Part shown: one piece after another, positions 20,853 to 32,032 of the stretch | Numbering within the stretch: the stretch's first letter is position 1 | Layout: every line of letters starts with the position of its first letter | Position numbers and translations under genes: made by a program | The notes under the pieces: model-generated | What the model saw: only the letters and a program-made list of their open reading frames with translations | Told to the model about the DNA's origin: nothing | Databases searched by the model: none | Origin: Okeania sp. SIO2B3 | GTDB taxonomy: Bacteria; Cyanobacteriota; Cyanobacteriia; Cyanobacteriales; Microcoleaceae | NCBI RefSeq assembly: GCF_010672525.1 | Contig: NZ_JAAHGH010000004.1 | Coordinates: 351,964 to 415,963, forward strand | DNA length: 64,000 nt | Reading direction: 5' to 3'

Positions 20853-22508
20853 CTAATCAAAAATATCTAAAAATACCCCTAAAATTCTATTAATAGGACT
20901 GAAAGGAGCTAAAACACCCCTAACATTATCAGTCAAAGCCGCCCTACCAGAGCGACCAACTAAAATCACATCATTATTAAGTAAAGTAGGATTAGTTTCC
21001 TCATTAACTTCCGCAGAAAAATCTACTTGTACCTGACGACGAGTAACAGTACCGTTTGGGTTGAGACGAATAAGCTCCACTTCTTCAGTTTCAGCTCTTC
21101 CCTGGTTAAAACCCCCTGCTGCTAATAAAGCTTGATTAAGCGTACTATTCGGAACCATAGAAATTAGTCCAGGGCTAACAACTTCTCCAATCAAATTAAT
21201 TTTTAGATTGCCAGGAGAAAAACTTGATGCGGTAACTTCCGCTAATTCATCCAAATTAACTTCATCTGCTACTGGCACATAAATTGTATCTCCTGACTCT
21301 AAAACTAAGTCCTGGTTTAAATCTCCATTTTGCAGAAGTTGCCAAAGGTCTACTTTAATAATTTGTTCCGTACCAGCACGAGTTAGTCGCCGCACCCTAA
21401 TTTGTCGAATATCCGCAGATGGAGTAATACCCCCTGCCATCTTAATTGCCTTAGTAACAGTATGCAGCTTAGTATTTTGAGCAGATGAAACATTATTATC
21501 TGCTTCCGTAGAATCTAAATTTTCCTCTGTAGCTGAAAGTTGACTCTGGTCAATACCTGTTTCCAGTATATATGGACCAGGTCGTGCCACCTCTCCCACC
21601 ACAGCAATATTGAGAGGTTGAGTATTAGTACCAGCAAAATTAGCATTTACTAATTGAGCAGACTCTACCGGATTAACTTCAGTAATACTAGGGACAAATA
21701 AAGTATCCCCATCCCGCAGAGGAATATCTTGGCGCAAATTACCCTCTTTCAGTAGTTCCCATAAATTAATACTAATGACTTGCTCTGGAGCATTGAGTTG
21801 GGTACGACGAATTTTGATTTGCCTAACATCTGCTGAAGTTGTCACTCCACCTGCAACCTGTAACGCTTTAGTCACTGTAGGTAATTGAGTCCCACCTTGA
21901 ACATCCTCCCCTCCATCAACAATAGGAGAAATAGTATATGAACCTGGATGTTGGACCTCTCCAGCGATCGCTATTTTTAATGGCCGTGCTGCTAAGAGAT
22001 TGAGATTAACTATAGATATTTGTAGATATTCCCCGTATTTTTCTTGAATTAATTCCTTTGCTTCATCTAAAGTCTTTCCCTCAACCAAGACATTACCTAC
22101 CAATGGCAAATTAAGAGTCCCATCAATTTGTACTTGGTGTTGGCCATTTTCCCCACTATATTCTGGCATATTGAAGATATCTATTTGAACGCGATCGCCG
22201 CCGCCGAGTGTATATGCTGTTGAGTATGGTAAAGGAGTTTCTGGTTCAGGAATAGATATTGGTTCTGGTGCTGGAGGCAGCAGTGGTGGTTTTGGTTCCG
22301 TACCTTCAGGCCAAGGTTCTGTTAGTTTTGGTAAAGTTGAATTTGCTGGTGCTTTCTGAAATTTTTGAGAGAGGGGTTGAGCTTGTGCAGAATATGCCAA
22401 TCTCCAGCAACTGCATAATAAAACTATTATTCCACAGCTTAGATTTTTGGATAAAGATGTCATCAGTAAAATGTCACCTTTCCCATCTCTAGATTTATTT
22501 TGCCTCAT
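20853..22508 (-). CDS. Polysaccharide export protein with SLBB domains (Wza-like)
   Basis: YTLGGGDRVQIDIFNMPEYSGENGQHQVQIDGTLNLPLVGNVLVEGKTLDEA; repeated IAVVGEVARPGPY-type SLBB units. Confidence 0.92.
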   Translation of the reverse strand: MRQNKSRDGKGDILLMTSLSKNLSCGIIVLLCSCWRLAYSAQAQPLSQKFQKAPANSTLPKLTEPWPEGTEPKPPLLPPAPEPISIPEPETPLPYSTAYTLGGGDRVQIDIFNMPEYSGENGQHQVQIDGTLNLPLVGNVLVEGKTLDEAKELIQEKYGEYLQISIVNLNLLAARPLKIAIAGEVQHPGSYTISPIVDGGEDVQGGTQLPTVTKALQVAGGVTTSADVRQIKIRRTQLNAPEQVISINLWELLKEGNLRQDIPLRDGDTLFVPSITEVNPVESAQLVNANFAGTNTQPLNIAVVGEVARPGPYILETGIDQSQLSATEENLDSTEADNNVSSAQNTKLHTVTKAIKMAGGITPSADIRQIRVRRLTRAGTEQIIKVDLWQLLQNGDLNQDLVLESGDTIYVPVADEVNLDELAEVTASSFSPGNLKINLIGEVVSPGLISMVPNSTLNQALLAAGGFNQGRAETEEVELIRLNPNGTVTRRQVQVDFSAEVNEETNPTLLNNDVILVGRSGRAALTDNVRGVLAPFSPINRILGVFLDIFD

Positions 22509-22530
22509 TGCCTGATCCCTCCCTATTTTT

Positions 22531-23058
22531 CTACGCCAAATGACCTGATTTTTCTAAACTACTAATTATATGAGCTACGCTTTCTTCTAATGTTTCTTTA
22601 TCTGTGCAACAAATAATTTCTGGATTTTCTGGTGCCTCGTAAGGGTCGTCAATACCAGTAAAATTTTTAATTTCTCCTGCCCTAGCTTTGGCATATAATC
22701 CTTTTACATCCCGTGTTTCACATACTGCTAAAGGTGCATTTATATAAACTTCTATAAAATTTTCATCCATTTCCCTAATTTGATTGCGTATTTCTTTGTA
22801 GGGACTTATTGCTGCAGTAATTGCCACTACTCCGTTACGACTGAGGAGATGAGCTACAAATCCAATTCTCCGGACATTTATATCTCGGTCTTCTTTGCTA
22901 AAAGTCAACCCTTTTGATAGATTTTCTCTAACTATATCTCCATCCAATATCTCTACTTTACGACCTCTTTCCATTAATTTTTCTGCCACAACCTTACTGA
23001 TAGTTGTTTTCCCAGCTCCACTTAAGCCTGTAAACCAAAGAATAAAACCTTTTTCCAT
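22531..23058 (-). CDS. cysC: Adenylyl-sulfate kinase
   Basis: LWFTGLSGAGKTTISKVV, EILDGDIVRENLSKGLTFSKEDRDINVRRIG, FTGIDDPYEAPENPE. Confidence 0.96.
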   Translation of the reverse strand: MEKGFILWFTGLSGAGKTTISKVVAEKLMERGRKVEILDGDIVRENLSKGLTFSKEDRDINVRRIGFVAHLLSRNGVVAITAAISPYKEIRNQIREMDENFIEVYINAPLAVCETRDVKGLYAKARAGEIKNFTGIDDPYEAPENPEIICCTDKETLEESVAHIISSLEKSGHLA

Positions 23059-23515
23059 TTTAACTTGATTTTTGTGAGTTTTGACTAATTTTACATTTTA
23101 CCGGAATTTGTGAATTAGTACTTAAGCAATACTCATGTAACTAAATTTTTTGACAAAAACAAATAAATTTTTAGGCCACCAACCTTTTCATAGTTTTATT
23201 TACTGATCAAGGTGATCTAAACCGGATAATAATGGGTAGGTAGTTGAAGCGTTGTTTTTGTTCTTTCATAATCTGTAGAATTTATTTAGGTCTTAATTTT
23301 AAATCCGCTTCTATTCGTCTACCCACTTTAACATCTTTTACAAACCCCCCTTTTTACAGCTCTAGTATTACTTATTTGCCACAATTATTGGTGAATTTTT
23401 CAGTGCTAAAAATAGGTATAAAATCAAATTAAATTCATAATTTATTGGCTAACTGTCCTGATTTTCTCTTCAAGGTCCGTATCAGAGAATAGACACTCTC
23501 ACACGGATTTTACCT

Positions 23516-23755
23516 ATGCAAAGTTATACAGCGATTATTTTTTCTTTTTTATTATTACTAGGTAATGCTCCTAGTAGCAAAGCTTTAATCATTGAAAATG
23601 AAGTAGCATTTTCTTCTATATTTTATAGAGGATCTGCTCGAACTAAAACTCATAAAGATCATGTCAGAAAGAGAAGCATACGAGCTTTTGTTAACACAAT
23701 TTGTACTTCTGGAACTGATAGTGAAAAATGTCCTCATCGTGGTAGTGGACGCTAA
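23516..23755 (+). CDS. patX: PatX-like RGSGR-containing precursor peptide
   Basis: 79 aa; hydrophobic N-terminal signal (MQSYTAIIFSFLLLLGNAPSSKA), C-terminus CPHRGSGR*; about 550 bp upstream of hetR, same strand. Confidence 0.88.
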   Translation: MQSYTAIIFSFLLLLGNAPSSKALIIENEVAFSSIFYRGSARTKTHKDHVRKRSIRAFVNTICTSGTDSEKCPHRGSGR

Positions 23756-24121
23756 AGCCGATCAAAATGTCTCTTGCTGTATTAAGTTTTAATTCTTAAT
23801 TAGAGCTTTGTTAAAGTTACTTGAGGCTTTGGTTTGATAATATTAACTATCGAAAAATTGTCAACAATTCTCTTGTTAATTAACGAGAGAATTTTATTAT
23901 TCAATATCATAGTAAGCTGTTGGGGATTTAAACTATATAACTTTAGACCCTTAAGTTATAACAGAGAACATAAAATCTAAATGCGTTATTAACTTTAATA
24001 ACCATTGATACTACTGCTATAAGTGGGTTCAATGGTACTTTTTTATGTTATATTGATATAAATATGTCTGTCAGTCAAAAGTACACAGGGTGTAAAAATC
24101 TACTAAGATAACAATCTATTC

Positions 24122-24140
24122 GCACGCTTAATTTGCGTGC
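24122..24140. promoter_or_regulatory. Inverted repeat upstream of hetR
   Basis: GCACGC-TTAATTT-GCGTGC between patX and hetR; role unknown. Confidence 0.35.
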
Positions 24141-24278
24141 CTGCTCTTACGCCAAATACAAAAAGTCTCAAAGACATATACTTGCTTGGTATAAGAGTTA
24201 TATTTGGCTGGCTTTCTATGATTGAAGTATCATCATGGTCAGCATATTTTTAATGGAGGATAATAATATGCCTCTTAA

Positions 24279-25220
<942 letters not shown>

Positions 25221-25384
25221 TCTAATTACTTGTAAACTTCCCTCATTGAGGAGCTAGAATAACTTCTAACTCCTGATTTAATTGAGTTTTCAAGTGCAGG
25301 TGGGTAATTTGTAATTTGTAATTAGCAAACTTAATTAAACAACTTTATACCAATTTTATGTGAGGCTTTACAGAATATAGGTTT

Positions 25385-25425
25385 TAGGTGGTAGGTGGTA
25401 GGTGGTAGGTGGTAGGTGGTAGGTG
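25385..25425. repeat. Heptanucleotide tandem repeat (TAGGTGG)n
   Basis: taggtggtaggtggtaggtggtaggtggtaggtggtaggt. Confidence 0.95.
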
Positions 25426-26498
25426 TTGGGTGTTATACCAATTTTATGTGAAGTGGCACAGAATTAGGTGTTATATAGCTATCAGGATAATTATTTATCG
25501 TATAATTCAGTAGTTATAATACTACGTAAATAGGGCGCTGACATTGATCGATCCTCTTTGCATTTGCGTAGCATCCCGTAGGAAAGCATTTGAACAGGAA
25601 AAACTCAGCCAGGGATTACTTGCGCCTTCTGAGTCCTGACTTCTGAGTTGCGCTTAGAGTTATAGTACTTGGGAGAAAGGAAGAATGAACAATGAGAGTG
25701 GGAAAAAATCTTGGGATATTCCAGCATTTGATCTTTGCATTGAATGGAACTAGATCGGCAAAACAGAAATTATATTACGGTCAAATCATTTTATTAAGCT
25801 TCTAGGCATAGCCAAATTCTTAATTCCAAAATACACTAAATTTTACTTTTGAGCAATCAAGGCTATATTGTTTATCTATCAATATTTTCAGCTTTTTCTA
25901 GAGTGGCAGGAAATATAGGTGCGATCGCATCTTTTTTCGCCCTAAATTACACCCAAAAAAGGGATGTTGAACTAATTTTGCTAATTTGATTTTAAATAAC
26001 TAATATTTAATTTAACTTTTGATAATTTTTAATTATTTAAGTATTTGTAGCTACTTATCCAAGACATGGACAAGTTTAAATAGGGTTTGCTGAAAAAGTC
26101 TTTTTAGCAAGTGGGAGACAGGAGACAGAATACAGGAGACAGAAGGCAGGAGGCAGGAGACAACCCACCCCTAACCCCTCCGGTAGAGGGCAAGGCTGTT
26201 TCATTCTCGATAGACACGGGGACGCGGAGACACGGAGAAACGGGGATTGAGGCTTTTAAGTGGCGTTGAACCAAATATCCTCTCAGAGCTTAAAGATGCT
26301 TAGGAAATCTGATTTCTTCTCTTGGTCGATGGTCGGCCAGCTCCGAGACCTCGCCATCCCTCGACCGCTTTTTTCCCCTTAAAAGAGGAGGCTTTAAACC
26401 AGAATTATTAATTATTAATTATTAATTATTCGGTCATGGTAATTAGCAAACTTCTCAAATAACTTCACTGTAAAATTATTCAGATAAATTTTTATTAT

Positions 26499-26870
26499 TT
26501 AGCACAATTTTCTATAGCCTCCTTCAGCGTATTCTAATAACTCTTCCCAAGTCATCCTGCTAACTTTCCGCAAATCAATACTTTTTCCGCTCCTAAAAAT
26601 TATTGTCGCTCTTGTTCCTATAATCGTTTCTTGAATATCAACTACTAGATAATTCCGCTGATCTTTTCCCCAGTGAACTTCAGCTTCATCCCACGACTTC
26701 ATTCCTTCACTTTTAAACATTTGATTTTCCATCCATTTATCATCCCATTTGTAAGGATGCCAATTTTCTTTAAGTGCTTTAATTAAAAAATTATTTGGTG
26801 CATCAAAATCTTCTCCATTACTTTTTTTCCAATGCCAATAAGAGATAGTAGTCCTTAAAGCATCTTCCAA
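26499..26870 (-). CDS. Hypothetical protein, 123 aa
   Basis: ORF MEDALRTTISYWHWKKSNGEDFDAPNNFLIKALKENWHPYKW...; family not recognised. Confidence 0.55.
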   Translation of the reverse strand: MEDALRTTISYWHWKKSNGEDFDAPNNFLIKALKENWHPYKWDDKWMENQMFKSEGMKSWDEAEVHWGKDQRNYLVVDIQETIIGTRATIIFRSGKSIDLRKVSRMTWEELLEYAEGGYRKLC

Positions 26871-26888
26871 ATCTTGAGAAGAGTATTC

Positions 26889-27177
26889 AACAATTAATAA
26901 TTAATAATTAATAATTAACAATTACCTCTCCTTGAAAAGAAGAGGATTGACTAAAAGGAAAAATTTTTCTTCTCTTGGTCGATTAGATATGACGAGGGGA
27001 CCCGCTCTTATCAGAGCCGATCCGCTGTTAGCGTTTGCGGTAGCATTCCGGAACGGAAAGCTTTGCGGTAGCAAACGCCATCCCACCCTACGGGAAGCTA
27101 CGCTTTACATGTTGCGTAGCAAAACGACCGCTTTTTTCTCCTTAAAAGGAGAGGCTTTAAAACTTAATTATTCGGTA
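26889..27177 (-). mobile_element. MITE-like family A copy with nested short repeats
   Basis: (TTAATAA)n...acctctccttgaaaagaagaggattgac...ccttaaaaggagaggctttaaaacttaattattcggtaa. Confidence 0.75.
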
Positions 27178-27383
27178 AATTGCTTCTTCTACTTCTGAAT
27201 TCAAAAAATCTACACCTATGGTAGTCAATGCAGAAGCATACTTTTTAATTATTTCTTGGTTCCCTTCATCTAATTGTAAATAAAGCAAAATTTTGCCTCC
27301 ATTTTATAAACCAGATAATTAATTAATTTGCATAGCTAAAAGGGTAGATTTTAAAGATTATTTTCCCGTATTAATTGGCATAT

Positions 27384-27626
27384 AATTAGGGTTTGCTGAA
27401 AAAGTATTATTGCTGTTTATAGTAGTAAGTAGTCAGTAGTCAGTAGAAATCGTAGATTGAGAGAATCTAATTGGAACAATTATTTATCAAAACTTCCCGT
27501 TTTATCTTCTCCTCATCCTTGTTTTTTCCAGCTCACGAGAGCAAAAAACTGGCACTTTTTTCACACAGATAATGGCTCAAATCTTTAGTTGATCAGCTTT
27601 TTCTATTTATTCAGCAAGCCCTAATT
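27384..27626. mobile_element. MITE-like element, family D (TIR AATTAGGGTTTGCTGA / TCAGCAAGCCCTAATT)
   Basis: Terminal inverted repeats; related copies at 33942-34337, 59381-59640 and 60900-61163. Confidence 0.8.
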
Positions 27627-27676
27627 ATTTGATATTATTTTGTACTTTTTCTTTTGAGTTTAATATCAAATCCGAT

Positions 27677-27895
27677 ATAAGCATTTCCTGCGGAATGCTG
27701 CGCAAACAGCTATTAGCGGTCAGCTCTCAGTTTTTTAATAAATAAAGCAAGCATTTGCTTAACTTCGTACGACATTTTAAACAAAGAATTGAAGCACAAG
27801 AACAGCAAGCTTAAATTGTCCACTAAAATTAATAAAGCTGATAACGCAGTTCCGACCATAGGAGGCTAGCTGATAGCTGACTGCTGAATGCTTAC
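27677..27895. mobile_element. MITE family E copy with 8-bp TSD
   Basis: TIR (G/A)TAAGCATT...GCTGAATGCTTAC; TSD AATCCGAT at 27669-27676 and 27896-27903. Confidence 0.9.
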
Positions 27896-27933
27896 AATCC
27901 GATAGCATCTGTGCTATTCAGTGTTCAAGATAT

Positions 27934-28106
27934 GTAAGCATTCAGCTATTAGCAGTTAGCTATCAGCTTTTTAATAGATGAAGCAAGTATTAGTTTAACT
28001 TCTACTATATTTTTTATCAGAGAATTGAAGCATAGGAAAAACAAGCTTGAGTTGCCAACTCAAGGTAGTAAAGCTGATAGCTGATAGCTGACGGCTGAAT
28101 GCTTAC
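27934..28106. mobile_element. MITE family E copy with 8-bp TSD
   Basis: GTAAGCATTCAGCTATTAGCAGTTAGCTATCAGCTTT...AAAGCTGATAGCTGATAGCTGACGGCTGAATGCTTAC; TSD CAAGATAT at 27926-27933 and 28107-28114. Confidence 0.93.
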
Positions 28107-28269
28107 CAAGATATTTAGGGGCGAACGGTCGTTCGCTCCTACTCAATAAAATGTAGAAAAATTTTTGATAAATTGTATAATATCCCCGTTTAGACGGTGT
28201 TGACAATTAGTTGAGGTTTGTAGACAGGAAGTGGTTTATAAAAGACTATCCCCATCCACTTTTTCTTCT

Positions 28270-28327
28270 CCCTTCTTCCTTCTTCCTTCTTCCTTCTTCC
28301 TTCTTCCTTCTTCCTTCTTCCTTCTTC
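28270..28327. repeat. Heptanucleotide tandem repeat (TTCCTTC)n
   Basis: ccttcttccttcttccttcttccttcttccttcttccttcttccttcttc. Confidence 0.95.
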
Positions 28328-28336
28328 AAGACTTAA

Positions 28337-30163
28337 TTACTCATTTTCAGGTGAGGGAGAAACTTCTACTTCTTGCTCATTTTTTGGTGAAGAAATAGAC
28401 TCTCCATCCTGTTGACCTTCTTCTGTAGTAACTGGTTGTTCTACTTCTTCTTTTTCAGAACTTGCAGGAGACTCAACTGCTTCTTTTTCTTCTATAGTAT
28501 TAGACAATTTTACATCATTAAATAGAGGTCGATTAAAAGCACCTATCTTAAAACCTTCCACCTCTGAACTACTAACATAACTCCACATCCAACCAGGACT
28601 ATAAAGTGGCATCATCACTGCATTTTCCAACAAATATTTCTGAACTTCTATGACTTTTTCTTCTCGTTCTTCTAACTTATTTGTAGTTCGCATTTCTGTT
28701 AGTAATGTATCCAGTTCATCACTGTGATAACCTCCCATCCAACCAGGAGAATGCCACAATGTATAAAGAAAATCTGGGTCATACCAAGACCACCCCATCA
28801 TATCAATAACACCATCACCTTCTGTTTGACTATTTTCCTGTTGTATTCTGGCATTAAGAGTGCCAATATCCATTGTTTCTAACTTAGTTTTAATTCCTAC
28901 TTCTTCTAGTTGAGTTTGAAAATTTTCTATTACTTTTTGACGGTTTCCTCCTTTCCAAGTTAAAAGAGTTATTTCTAATGGTTGATCCTCACTATAACCA
29001 AGTTCCTCTAATAAAGTTTTTGCTTCTTCTGGGTCTGGTTTAATACTAAACTCGGAGCAAAGTTTTTCATCACTAGGAAACATCACATCTGCGATCGCGC
29101 ATTCGGAAGGTTTGACTAAACCTGCAAATACTTCCTCAGTTGCTTTTTCGGGGTCTATTGCATAAGTTACTGCTTGTCTTGCTTTTTCATCGTCAAAGGG
29201 AGGTCGGGAAGTAACGAACTCTAAAAATACTATTTGACCAGTATTCTCAGCAGTATGAAGCTTGAATTTTGAGTCTTCCTCGAAAGCAGAAATTTCTTCT
29301 AATGGGGGTTCAGTTAAATGAATTTCTCCAGACTCCAGTGCTGCTAAACTCGCTTCCCTTTCTGGCATAGTTTTAATTATCAATTTTTTGATGTAGGGAG
29401 TACCAGAATTTTCTACTGGTCGCCCATAATTTTTGTAGTCTGGGTTAGCCTCTAGTACAAGTTGTTCCCCTTGAGTCCACTCAGTAAATTTGAATGGACC
29501 TGTACCTATTGCTCCTTCTATGCCAAATTTGTTGTTATAGGTTTGAATGGCAGAAGGACATATCATGCTGGAGTAAGGATCGGCGAGAAAGCGAAGAAAG
29601 GGGCTAAAAGCTTCAGACATTTTGACTGTAACTGTGAGGTCGTCCACAACTTCAACAGTTTCTATTGGTCCCCAACTTTCTTTAGTGTAGTTTTCTGTCT
29701 CAGGGTCGATCGCTCTGTCAATGGTAAATTTGACCGCTTTAGCACCAAAAGTTGTGCCGTCATGGCATTTTATATTTTCGTTGAGTTTAAAGGTATATTC
29801 TTGGCCATTATTGCTGACAGACCATTCTTTGGCTAGGTTTGCCTGGATTTTACCTTGGTGATCGAAGGCCAAAAGTGTGTCGTAGATTTGATCGATTATT
29901 TCTCTAGATAATGGTGATGTTGATTTGTGGGGGTCGAGGGTGTCGGAGTCACTGTAGCGTCCCCAAACGAGGGTACCTGGTTCCGGGATGGTTGGTGTTT
30001 CTGAGTTTCTAGTGGTTTGGGTGTTGTTGCAAGCGATCGCTAAGGTGGCAATTATTGATGCTACTGCTATGAAACGCCAAATCTTTTGATGAGTTAGTTT
30101 CTTGAAAAAATTGTCTAGGGAAAACATCATTAAAATATTAATTTTTTTTAACTTCGCGAGCAA
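28337..30163 (-). CDS. ABC transporter substrate-binding protein, peptide/nickel family 5 (lipoprotein)
   Basis: Lipobox-like ATLAIACNN; GTLVWGRYSDSDTLDPHKSTSPLSREIIDQIYDTL, GTGPFKFTEW. Confidence 0.93.
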   Translation of the reverse strand: MLAKLKKINILMMFSLDNFFKKLTHQKIWRFIAVASIIATLAIACNNTQTTRNSETPTIPEPGTLVWGRYSDSDTLDPHKSTSPLSREIIDQIYDTLLAFDHQGKIQANLAKEWSVSNNGQEYTFKLNENIKCHDGTTFGAKAVKFTIDRAIDPETENYTKESWGPIETVEVVDDLTVTVKMSEAFSPFLRFLADPYSSMICPSAIQTYNNKFGIEGAIGTGPFKFTEWTQGEQLVLEANPDYKNYGRPVENSGTPYIKKLIIKTMPEREASLAALESGEIHLTEPPLEEISAFEEDSKFKLHTAENTGQIVFLEFVTSRPPFDDEKARQAVTYAIDPEKATEEVFAGLVKPSECAIADVMFPSDEKLCSEFSIKPDPEEAKTLLEELGYSEDQPLEITLLTWKGGNRQKVIENFQTQLEEVGIKTKLETMDIGTLNARIQQENSQTEGDGVIDMMGWSWYDPDFLYTLWHSPGWMGGYHSDELDTLLTEMRTTNKLEEREEKVIEVQKYLLENAVMMPLYSPGWMWSYVSSSEVEGFKIGAFNRPLFNDVKLSNTIEEKEAVESPASSEKEEVEQPVTTEEGQQDGESISSPKNEQEVEVSPSPENE

Positions 30164-30414
30164 AATTGATAATCACATCACAAAATGTGCTCTATATTTT
30201 TCGATGTAGGGGCGAATGGCATTTGCGTTCCGCAAAGCTCCGCTTTATATGTCGCGGAGCGTTAACGGAGTTATGCGACAGCAAAACGCCCCCTACTGAT
30301 AGCGTATTGTCTAAGAATTTGCGTAAGTCCTGTAAATTTTGAGATTTAACTACAATGGGTTAAGTTTTGTTAAAATATAAAATGTAAACTTCATTAATAA
30401 TATTAGGTAAAACT

Positions 30415-30894
30415 TTGTTAGACGAACAGGCGAAGAAAACAATATTGCGTAAGATTCCTCACGGATTATACATCTGTGGTGTTAAAGATGGTGAGGAAGT
30501 TAATGGTTTTACGGCCAGTTGGGTAATGCAAGCATCTTTTAAGCCTCCCCTAATTGTTAATTGTGTAAACAAAGATTCTAAATCCCATGCCATGATTAAG
30601 GCTAGTGGGGTATTTTCTCTGAGCTTTTTAGCAGCAGAACAAAAAGATTTAGCTCAACAATTTTTCAAACCTCAACGTCGTGTGGGAAATAAATTTGAGG
30701 ATATAGAATTTTATCTGGGAGAAACTGGATGTCCAATTATTTCAGATACTCTTGGTTATGTGGAATGTAAAGTTGTTGGTGCTGTGGAAGAAGGCGACCA
30801 TACTGTATATGTAGGAGAAGTAATTGCTGCAGGTGTACATCGTGAGGGAGACCCTCTATTGTTAGAAAGTACAGGTTGGAATTATGGTGGTTAA
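30415..30894 (+). CDS. Flavin reductase family protein
   Basis: LRKIPHGLYICGVKDGEEVNGFTASWVMQASFKPPLIV; HTVYVGEVIAAGVH; TTG start. Confidence 0.88.
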   Translation: MLDEQAKKTILRKIPHGLYICGVKDGEEVNGFTASWVMQASFKPPLIVNCVNKDSKSHAMIKASGVFSLSFLAAEQKDLAQQFFKPQRRVGNKFEDIEFYLGETGCPIISDTLGYVECKVVGAVEEGDHTVYVGEVIAAGVHREGDPLLLESTGWNYGG

Positions 30895-31368
30895 TTGTTA
30901 TATGTAGCAATTAGCTTTTTTGTGTTTACTTATCTTAAAACTACTGCTGGGGAGCATAAGGCCAGAAACTTAGTTGAATTAGTTCATCAACTTCTGGTGG
31001 CTCTTCTGTTTGAGGACGAGGTAACCTTGGAGACCTCCAATGAATTGATTGAACTTGCAAATTTAATTGAAGAAGAATGTGGTGTTTCTGTCATACAAGA
31101 GAAAGAAGAGTTTCAGCAGGGAGTAAAAAGTAGGCGGACAACTGCTATAGTTATAGCTTTAACTACTCTTCAAACAATTATTGGTGCAGCTCAATATTGG
31201 AAGTCTGAAAACCCAAAATATATTTTTCATATTTATTCAGATACAAATGTACTATTATGCACTCTCGACAATACAAGTCGAGAAGAAGCAGAGAGAGTTA
31301 CTTCCATAATTGGTTCATGTCCACCAGATGTTACTGAAAATATTGAAATTAGAATATTAGAAAAATAA
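30895..31368 (+). CDS. Hypothetical protein, possibly EACC1-like effector-associated domain
   Basis: ORF begins right after the flavin reductase stop in the same frame; no internal Met, so probably a fragment; TTAIVIALTTLQTIIGAAQYWKSENPKYIFHIYSDTN followed by EEAERVTSIIG. Confidence 0.5.
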   Translation: MLYVAISFFVFTYLKTTAGEHKARNLVELVHQLLVALLFEDEVTLETSNELIELANLIEEECGVSVIQEKEEFQQGVKSRRTTAIVIALTTLQTIIGAAQYWKSENPKYIFHIYSDTNVLLCTLDNTSREEAERVTSIIGSCPPDVTENIEIRILEK

Positions 31369-31373
31369 TACTA

Positions 31374-31562
31374 ATGGTTAATGAGTCTGATTATCCGAAA
31401 AGAATAGCTTTTATAGTAGCACCCGTAACAGGTGAAGAACTAGAGGGTGGAAAAAGAGATGTTAGTGAAGTTTTTGGTATTCTAACAGATCCATCTCTAG
31501 GCAGGTGTCATCCTAAACAGTCTATAATAATTCCCAATTGCCTTAGTAAAGAACAGCAATAG
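31374..31562 (+). pseudogene. N-terminal fragment of a caspase-like (peptidase C14 fold) protein
   Basis: KRIAFIVAPVTGEELEGGKRDVSEVFGILTDPSLGRCHPKQSIIIPNCLSKEQQ* resembles the start of a caspase domain; His/Cys catalytic part missing. Confidence 0.5.
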
Positions 31563-31647
31563 AAATTGGTTGCCTAATTACTTCTGATACCCCTGGTTAT
31601 ATCGAATGTAAAATTATTGGTATTCTAAAGGAAGGCGATCGCATTTA
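31562..31647 (+). pseudogene. Remnant of a second flavin reductase gene
   Basis: EIGCLITSDTPGYIECKIIGILKEGDRI* aligns with ETGCPIISDTLGYVECKVVGAVEEGDHT of 30415-30894. Confidence 0.85.
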
Positions 31648-31675
31648 ATACTTATAGTTAACTATTAATCAAATC

Positions 31676-32032
31676 ATGCCATTAATTAAAGTTCAAACTT
31701 CTGTTTCTAAACCAGAAAAAGATAAAATTGACAGCCTCTTAAAAAACCTTTCCTCTGGTATGGCGAAGCATTTTGGTAAACCAGAATCTTATGTAATGAC
31801 TACTTTTGAATCAGATATTCCCATGACTTTTGCTGGTAGTAGTGATGAACCTGTCTGCTATATGGAAATTAAGAGTATTGGTAATATGAACCCTCAGCAA
31901 ACAAAAGGGATAAGTCAAGATTTTTGTCAACAAATTAATCAGGTTTTAGGCGTACCAAAAAATCGAATTTATATAGAATTTTCTGACGCTAAAGGTTCGA
32001 TGTGGGGCTGGAATAGTTCCACATTTGGTTGA
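31676..32032 (+). CDS. MIF/phenylpyruvate tautomerase-related protein
   Basis: MPLIKVQTSVS...MAKHFGKPESYVMTTFESDIPMTFAGSSDEPVCYMEIKSIG; RIYIEFSDAKGSMWGWNSSTFG. Confidence 0.92.
   Translation: MPLIKVQTSVSKPEKDKIDSLLKNLSSGMAKHFGKPESYVMTTFESDIPMTFAGSSDEPVCYMEIKSIGNMNPQQTKGISQDFCQQINQVLGVPKNRIYIEFSDAKGSMWGWNSSTFG

Noticed and set aside
28261-28330. Possible CRISPR-like array
   Set aside because: Continuous 7-bp tandem repeat with no spacers; no Cas genes in the window. No other regularly spaced repeat array was found.
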